From NCBI GenBank assembly GCA_024304875.1, contig JAMWZF010000059.1:1-12513 (forward strand): a stretch of DNA of 12,513 bases, read 5' to 3'. The stretch's first letter is position 1; each line of letters starts with the position of its first letter. Origin of the DNA: Paracoccaceae bacterium (lineage in GTDB: Bacteria; Pseudomonadota; Alphaproteobacteria; Rhodobacterales; Rhodobacteraceae). The notes under the pieces were generated by a model that did no database searches, was not told where the DNA came from, and worked only from the letters and a program-made list of their open reading frames with translations. Positions 9,022 through 12,513 of this stretch are shown piece by piece. The position numbers and the translations under genes were made by a program.

Positions 9022-10653
9022 ATGGAAATCCTGACCGTCGAGACCACGCCCATCGCGGGCCAGAAGCCCGGCACCAGCGGGCTGCGCAAGAAGACGAAGG
9101 TCTTCATGGGGAAGCACTTCCTCGAGAATTACGTCCAGTCGATCTTCGACGGGATCGGCGGAGTGGAGGGCAAGTCCCTCGTGATCGGCGGCGACGGGCG
9201 CTACTTCAACGAACGCGCGATCCAGGTGATCCTGCGCATGGCGGCAGCCAACGGCGCTGCGCGGGCCATCGTCGGGCAGAACGGGCTGCTCTCCACCCCC
9301 GCCGCGTCGAACCTGATCCGGGGGCGGGGCACCGACGGCGGCCTGATCCTCTCGGCCAGTCACAACCCCGGCGGGCCGGACGAGGATTTCGGCCTCAAGT
9401 ACAACACCCCCAACGGCGGCCCCGCGCCCGAGAGCGTGACGGACAAGATCTTCGCGCGGACCGAATCCATCACGGAATACCGGATCGCCGAGGCGCAGGA
9501 TGTGGACCTTGCCACGGTGGGCGAGACCTCGCTCGGCGACATGGCTATCGAGGTGGTCGACCCGGTGGCGGACTACGCCGCGCTGATGGAGGACCTCTTC
9601 GACTTCGGCGCGATCCGCGAATTGTTCCAGTCCGGCTTCCGCGTCCGCTTCGACGCCATGCACGCCGTCACCGGACCCTACGCGACCGAGATCCTCGAGA
9701 ACCGGCTCGGCGCTCCCGAGGGCAGCGTGGTGAACGGAACGCCGCAGAAGGACTTCGGCGGCGGCCATCCCGATCCCAACCCGATCTGGGCCAAGGACCT
9801 GATGGACGTGATGATGGGCGAGGACGCGCCGGACTTCGGCGCCGCCTCGGACGGCGACGGGGACCGGAACATGATCGTGGGGCGCGGGCTCTATGTCACG
9901 CCGTCCGACAGCCTCGCCCTGCTGGCGGCGCAGATCCACCTCGCGCCGGGCTATTCGGCGGGGCTGAAGGGCGTCGCCCGCTCCATGCCCACCTCGGCTG
10001 CCGTGGACCGGGTGGCAGAGGTGAAGGGCGTCAGCTGCTATGCCACGCCGACGGGCTGGAAGTTCTTCGGCTCCCTCCTCGACGATGGCCGCGCGACGAT
10101 CTGCGGCGAGGAAAGCGCCGGCACCGGGTCGGATCACGTGCGCGAGAAGGACGGGCTCTGGGCGGTGCTGCTCTGGCTCAATATCCTCGCAAAGACGGGC
10201 AAGTCGGTGGCGGACCTCATGGCCGAGCATTGGGCGGAATACGGTCGGAACTACTATTCGCGCCACGACTACGAGGCAGTGGATGCCGGCAAGGCGACCG
10301 CGATGATGGACGACCTGCGCAGCCGGCTCGACAGCCTGGCGGACCAGGAGGTCCAGGGCCTGACCGTCACCGAGGCCAGCGACTTTTCCTACACCGACCC
10401 GGTCACCGGCGATACGGCGACGAAACAGGGCATCGCGGTGCATTTCGCGGGTGGCAGCCGGGTGGTGTTCCGCCTCAGCGGCACGGGGACCGAGGGGGCG
10501 ACGATCCGGGTCTACCTCGAGCGGGTGGAGACGGACCGGACGCGGCTCCAGGAGGACACCCAGGAGGCGCTTGCCCCGATCATCGCGGCGGCGGACGAGA
10601 TCGCGGGGCTCAAGGCGCACACGGGCCGCGAGGCGCCGGACGTCATCACCTGA
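9022..10653 (+). CDS. pgm: alpha-D-glucose phosphate-specific phosphoglucomutase
   Basis: Pgm interconverts glucose 1-phosphate and glucose 6-phosphate, linking the glycogen cluster to central metabolism. The 543 residues show all four active-site loops of the alpha-D-phosphohexomutase family: the phosphoserine loop S-A-S-H-N-P-G-G (Ser113 is the probable phosphorylated residue), the metal loop D-G-D-G-D-R (Asp277, Asp279, Asp281), the sugar-binding loop G-E-E-S-A-G (362-367) and the phosphate-binding loop R-L-S-G-T-G-T-E-G (484-492). The N terminus with G-T-S-G-L-R-K-K and the spacing of loops resemble the PGM1-like branch (eukaryotic and Agrobacterium Pgm) rather than the E. coli Pgm branch. 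A GGGGGAGAG tract ends four bases before the ATG at 9022. It is the last gene of the cluster, as in the Agrobacterium glg operon, and is convergent with phnM. Confidence 0.96.
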   Translation: MEILTVETTPIAGQKPGTSGLRKKTKVFMGKHFLENYVQSIFDGIGGVEGKSLVIGGDGRYFNERAIQVILRMAAANGAARAIVGQNGLLSTPAASNLIRGRGTDGGLILSASHNPGGPDEDFGLKYNTPNGGPAPESVTDKIFARTESITEYRIAEAQDVDLATVGETSLGDMAIEVVDPVADYAALMEDLFDFGAIRELFQSGFRVRFDAMHAVTGPYATEILENRLGAPEGSVVNGTPQKDFGGGHPDPNPIWAKDLMDVMMGEDAPDFGAASDGDGDRNMIVGRGLYVTPSDSLALLAAQIHLAPGYSAGLKGVARSMPTSAAVDRVAEVKGVSCYATPTGWKFFGSLLDDGRATICGEESAGTGSDHVREKDGLWAVLLWLNILAKTGKSVADLMAEHWAEYGRNYYSRHDYEAVDAGKATAMMDDLRSRLDSLADQEVQGLTVTEASDFSYTDPVTGDTATKQGIAVHFAGGSRVVFRLSGTGTEGATIRVYLERVETDRTRLQEDTQEALAPIIAAADEIAGLKAHTGREAPDVIT

Positions 10654-10663
10654 GTGGATCGCT

Positions 10664-10736
10664 CGGGCCGAAGGGCCGTGATTTCCTCGATATCGTCGGG
10701 GCGTCGGATCAGGTTCGGGGTGCGGCGCGCCGCCTT
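10664..10736. terminator. possible weak terminator between convergent pgm and phnM
   Basis: Two short GC-rich inverted repeats lie in the 83-base gap. One is GGCC-GAAG-GGCC at 10666-10677, followed by ATTT a few bases on. The other is the perfect 12-base palindrome GCGGCGCGCCGC at 10722-10733, followed by CTTT on the plus strand. Each would form only a four-pair stem with a four-base loop, and neither has a proper T-run, so an intrinsic terminator is not proven. The position between two convergent genes is where one would be expected. Confidence 0.25.
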
Positions 10737-11879
10737 TCAGGCCACGCGCGTGCCCTGCACCCAGACCCCGCGCGGCACGGGGACGTGATCGCCGACCGCA
10801 AAGCGCAGCAGATCGGCGCGCAGCCCCTCGGCGATCCGGCCCCGGTCGTCCAGCCCGGTCGCCCGCGCCGGGTTTGCCGTCACGGTGGCGATGCCGCGGG
10901 CCATGTCGCCCCACCGCTCGCCCAGCATGACCGCGCCAAGCAGCAGGGCCGCGGGCACGTAGTCGCTTGAAAGGACGTCCAGAAGCCCCTGATCGGCAAG
11001 ACGTTCCGCCGAAACGTTGCCGGAATGGGACCCGCCCCGGACAAGGTTGGGCGCGCCCATGATGACCTGGATGGCGTGGTCGCGGCAGGCCCGGGCGGCG
11101 ACCTCGGTGGTGGGAAATTCGGCCAGGCGGATGCCGTAGCCGGCCGATGTCTTCACGTGTCCCTCGGTCGTGTCGTCGTGGCTCGCCAGCGCCGCGCCGA
11201 GCCGCCCCGCAGCGGCGACCGCCGCCGCCTCGTGCGCGGGACCGAACCGGCCGCGCAGGTCCTTGAGGTCCTGCACGTACCGATCGAATTCCGCGTCGTC
11301 CATCGGGCTCCCGGCCCGCTGGTAGGCCCGGAACTGGGTCATGTTGGTGAACTGGCGCTGCCCCGGGGTGTGGTCCATCAGGCTGACGATGCCGATGCGA
11401 TCCTCGGGGGCGAATTCGTCCAGCTCTTCCACCAGCGTCTCGGAACAGATCTCGGCCCGCAGGTGCAGGTGGTGGCTGATCCGCAGGGCGCCTCGCTTGC
11501 GCATCTCCAGGATCTCGTCCGCCATGGCGCGGGCGTATTTCCGGGCGCCCGAGCGGGGAAGCGAGTGGATCGACCCGACCCGGATCGCGTCGAAGACGGT
11601 GGTGATCCCGCAGGAGGCAAGCTCGGCGTCATGGGCCACGATGGCGGCCTGGTGCGGCCAGTCGACCTTGGGCCGGGGCGAGATGTGGCGCTCCAGGTTG
11701 TCGGTGTGCAGCTCGATCAGGCCGGGAGCGAGGTAGTCGCCCTGCATGTCCAGCGCGCCTGCCGGCGCTGCGCCTGTCCCGATCTCGGCGATCCGTCCAT
11801 CCCGGAGGACGAGGTGTCCGTGCGCCACGGTCTGGGGCAGGACGAGCCGGGCATTTGCCAGGATGGTCTCGTGCGTCAT
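10737..11879 (-). CDS. phnM: alpha-D-ribose 1-methylphosphonate 5-triphosphate diphosphatase
   Basis: PhnM removes pyrophosphate from alpha-D-ribose 1-alkylphosphonate 5-triphosphate, giving the 5-phosphate that C-P lyase (PhnJ) then cleaves; it is a cytoplasmic amidohydrolase-superfamily metalloenzyme. The 380 residues carry the expected motifs: G-L-I-E-L-H-T-D-N-L-E-R-H (metal-binding His58 and neighbours), S-H-H-L-H-L-R-A-E-I, D-H-T-P-G-Q-R-Q, S-H-D-D-T-T-E-G-H, G-A-P-N-L-V-R-G-G-S-H-S-G-N and S-S-D-Y-V-P near the C terminus. ATG 11879 (M-T-H-E-T-I-L-A-N-A) fits the family N terminus; starts farther upstream in the same frame (to 11924) would run into the divergent DUF1045 gene and are unlikely. 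A loose AGAGG lies about 12 bases upstream of the ATG. The core C-P lyase genes phnGHIJKL are not in the window and may lie beyond the right edge. Confidence 0.95.
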   Translation of the reverse strand: MTHETILANARLVLPQTVAHGHLVLRDGRIAEIGTGAAPAGALDMQGDYLAPGLIELHTDNLERHISPRPKVDWPHQAAIVAHDAELASCGITTVFDAIRVGSIHSLPRSGARKYARAMADEILEMRKRGALRISHHLHLRAEICSETLVEELDEFAPEDRIGIVSLMDHTPGQRQFTNMTQFRAYQRAGSPMDDAEFDRYVQDLKDLRGRFGPAHEAAAVAAAGRLGAALASHDDTTEGHVKTSAGYGIRLAEFPTTEVAARACRDHAIQVIMGAPNLVRGGSHSGNVSAERLADQGLLDVLSSDYVPAALLLGAVMLGERWGDMARGIATVTANPARATGLDDRGRIAEGLRADLLRFAVGDHVPVPRGVWVQGTRVA

Positions 11880-11910
11880 ATCAGATTCATACCTCTCGAA
11901 AGACCGTTCC
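11880..11910. promoter_or_regulatory. 31-base divergent gap between phnM and the DUF1045 gene
   Basis: Two outward-facing start codons are only 31 bases apart, so at least part of each promoter must overlap the opposite gene, or the DUF1045 gene is served from farther upstream. The gap contains an imperfect 10-base inverted repeat, CTCTCGAAAG at 11893-11902 (one mismatched pair). I saw no recognisable Pho box and no clear -35/-10 pair. Confidence 0.3.
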
Positions 11911-12513
11911 ATGCCCGAGTTCACGCGCTACGCGATCTACTACCTGCCCGGCGGGCCGCTGGCCGACTTCGGGGCGGCGTGGCTGGGCTGGGACGTGCTG
12001 GCCGGCGTGCCGAAACCGCCGCCCGAGGTGCCGGGTCTGAGCGCCGACGAGATCCGGGCGATCACCGCGACGCCTCGGAAATACGGGTTGCATGCCACGC
12101 TGAAGCCGCCCTTCCGCCTCGCCGAGGGTGCCACGGAAGCCGAACTGACCGAAGAAATGGAGCGCCTTGCGCGTGACCTCGCTCCGGCCCGGACCGGGCG
12201 GTGGCACCTGACGCGGATCGCGGGGTTCCTGGCGCTGGTTCCCGAAGGGGAGAGCGCGGGACTCGAGCGGCTGGCGGGCCGCTGTGTCGAGGCGCTCGAC
12301 CGGTTCCGCGCGCCCCCGACCGAGGCCGAGACCGCCCGCCGTCAGGCCGCCGATCTGACCGAGCGGCAGCAGGCTCTTCTCGAACGGTGGGGCTATCCGT
12401 TTGTGTTCGAGGAGTTCCGCCTGCATCTGACCCTGACAGGCCGGCTGGCGGACGATGAGGCAGGACGGGTCGCGGCGGGCCTGAGCGCCTCTCTGCCCGC
12501 CCTGCCCGAGCCC
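11911..12513 (+). CDS. DUF1045 / 2H-phosphoesterase-like protein of phosphonate operons, 3' end cut by the window edge
   Basis: An open frame of 201 codons runs from ATG 11911 to the end of the window without a stop; family members are about 230 residues long, so most of it is present. The N terminus F-T-R-Y-A-I-Y-Y-L-P is typical of the DUF1045 family, which is known mainly from C-P lyase (phn) gene clusters. Two short motifs, H-A-T-L-K-P-P-F near residue 65 and H-L-T-L-T-G near residue 174, match the paired H-x-T/S motifs that form the active site of 2H phosphoesterases, which usually hydrolyse cyclic phosphates. The predicted role in phosphonate breakdown is inference from these motifs and from PhnM next door. 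A start at 11863 in the same frame would overlap phnM and lacks family likeness. Ribosome binding is weak (GAAAGA about 8 bases upstream). Confidence 0.85.
   Translation, partial: MPEFTRYAIYYLPGGPLADFGAAWLGWDVLAGVPKPPPEVPGLSADEIRAITATPRKYGLHATLKPPFRLAEGATEAELTEEMERLARDLAPARTGRWHLTRIAGFLALVPEGESAGLERLAGRCVEALDRFRAPPTEAETARRQAADLTERQQALLERWGYPFVFEEFRLHLTLTGRLADDEAGRVAAGLSASLPALPEP

Overview
The window is high-GC, densely packed bacterial chromosome. It looks like an alphaproteobacterium, most likely of the Rhodobacteraceae/Roseobacter type. The reasons are the strong G/C bias at third codon positions, GGAGG-type ribosome binding sites, the glgB-glgC-glgA-glgX-pgm gene order, and PhnM beside a DUF1045 gene. 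I see no tRNA, rRNA, CRISPR array, insertion sequence or prophage, and no gap without a gene longer than about 150 bases.

Layout: (1) positions 1-341 hold the 3' part of an SRPBCC/AHSA1-like gene, convergent with (2) a YihY/BrkB-type six-helix membrane protein on the minus strand (352-1191). (3) After a 145-base divergent gap, a P-loop nucleoside/sugar kinase (1337-1960) leads into (4) a tight glycogen cluster: glgB (2012-4207), glgC (4229-5488), glgA (5498-6916), glgX (6913-9000) and pgm (9022-10653). (5) After 83 bases between convergent genes there is a piece of the carbon-phosphorus lyase pathway: phnM on the minus strand (10737-11879). A DUF1045 / 2H-phosphoesterase-like gene on the plus strand (from 11911) runs off the right edge.

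How the genes work together: Pgm interconverts glucose 6-phosphate and glucose 1-phosphate. GlgC makes ADP-glucose, GlgA elongates alpha-1,4 chains, GlgB adds alpha-1,6 branches and GlgX removes short outer branches during breakdown. Glycogen phosphorylase (glgP), often part of such clusters, is not in the window; the P-loop kinase occupies the place upstream of glgB. PhnM removes pyrophosphate from the ribosyl-triphosphate alkylphosphonate intermediate ahead of C-P lyase. The DUF1045 protein carries the two H-x-T motifs of 2H phosphoesterases and may act on a cyclic phosphate produced in that pathway.

Most of the window is ordinary, well-understood metabolism. The least understood protein of interest is the truncated DUF1045 gene at the right edge; the rest of the hunt yielded small regulatory and organisational observations only.
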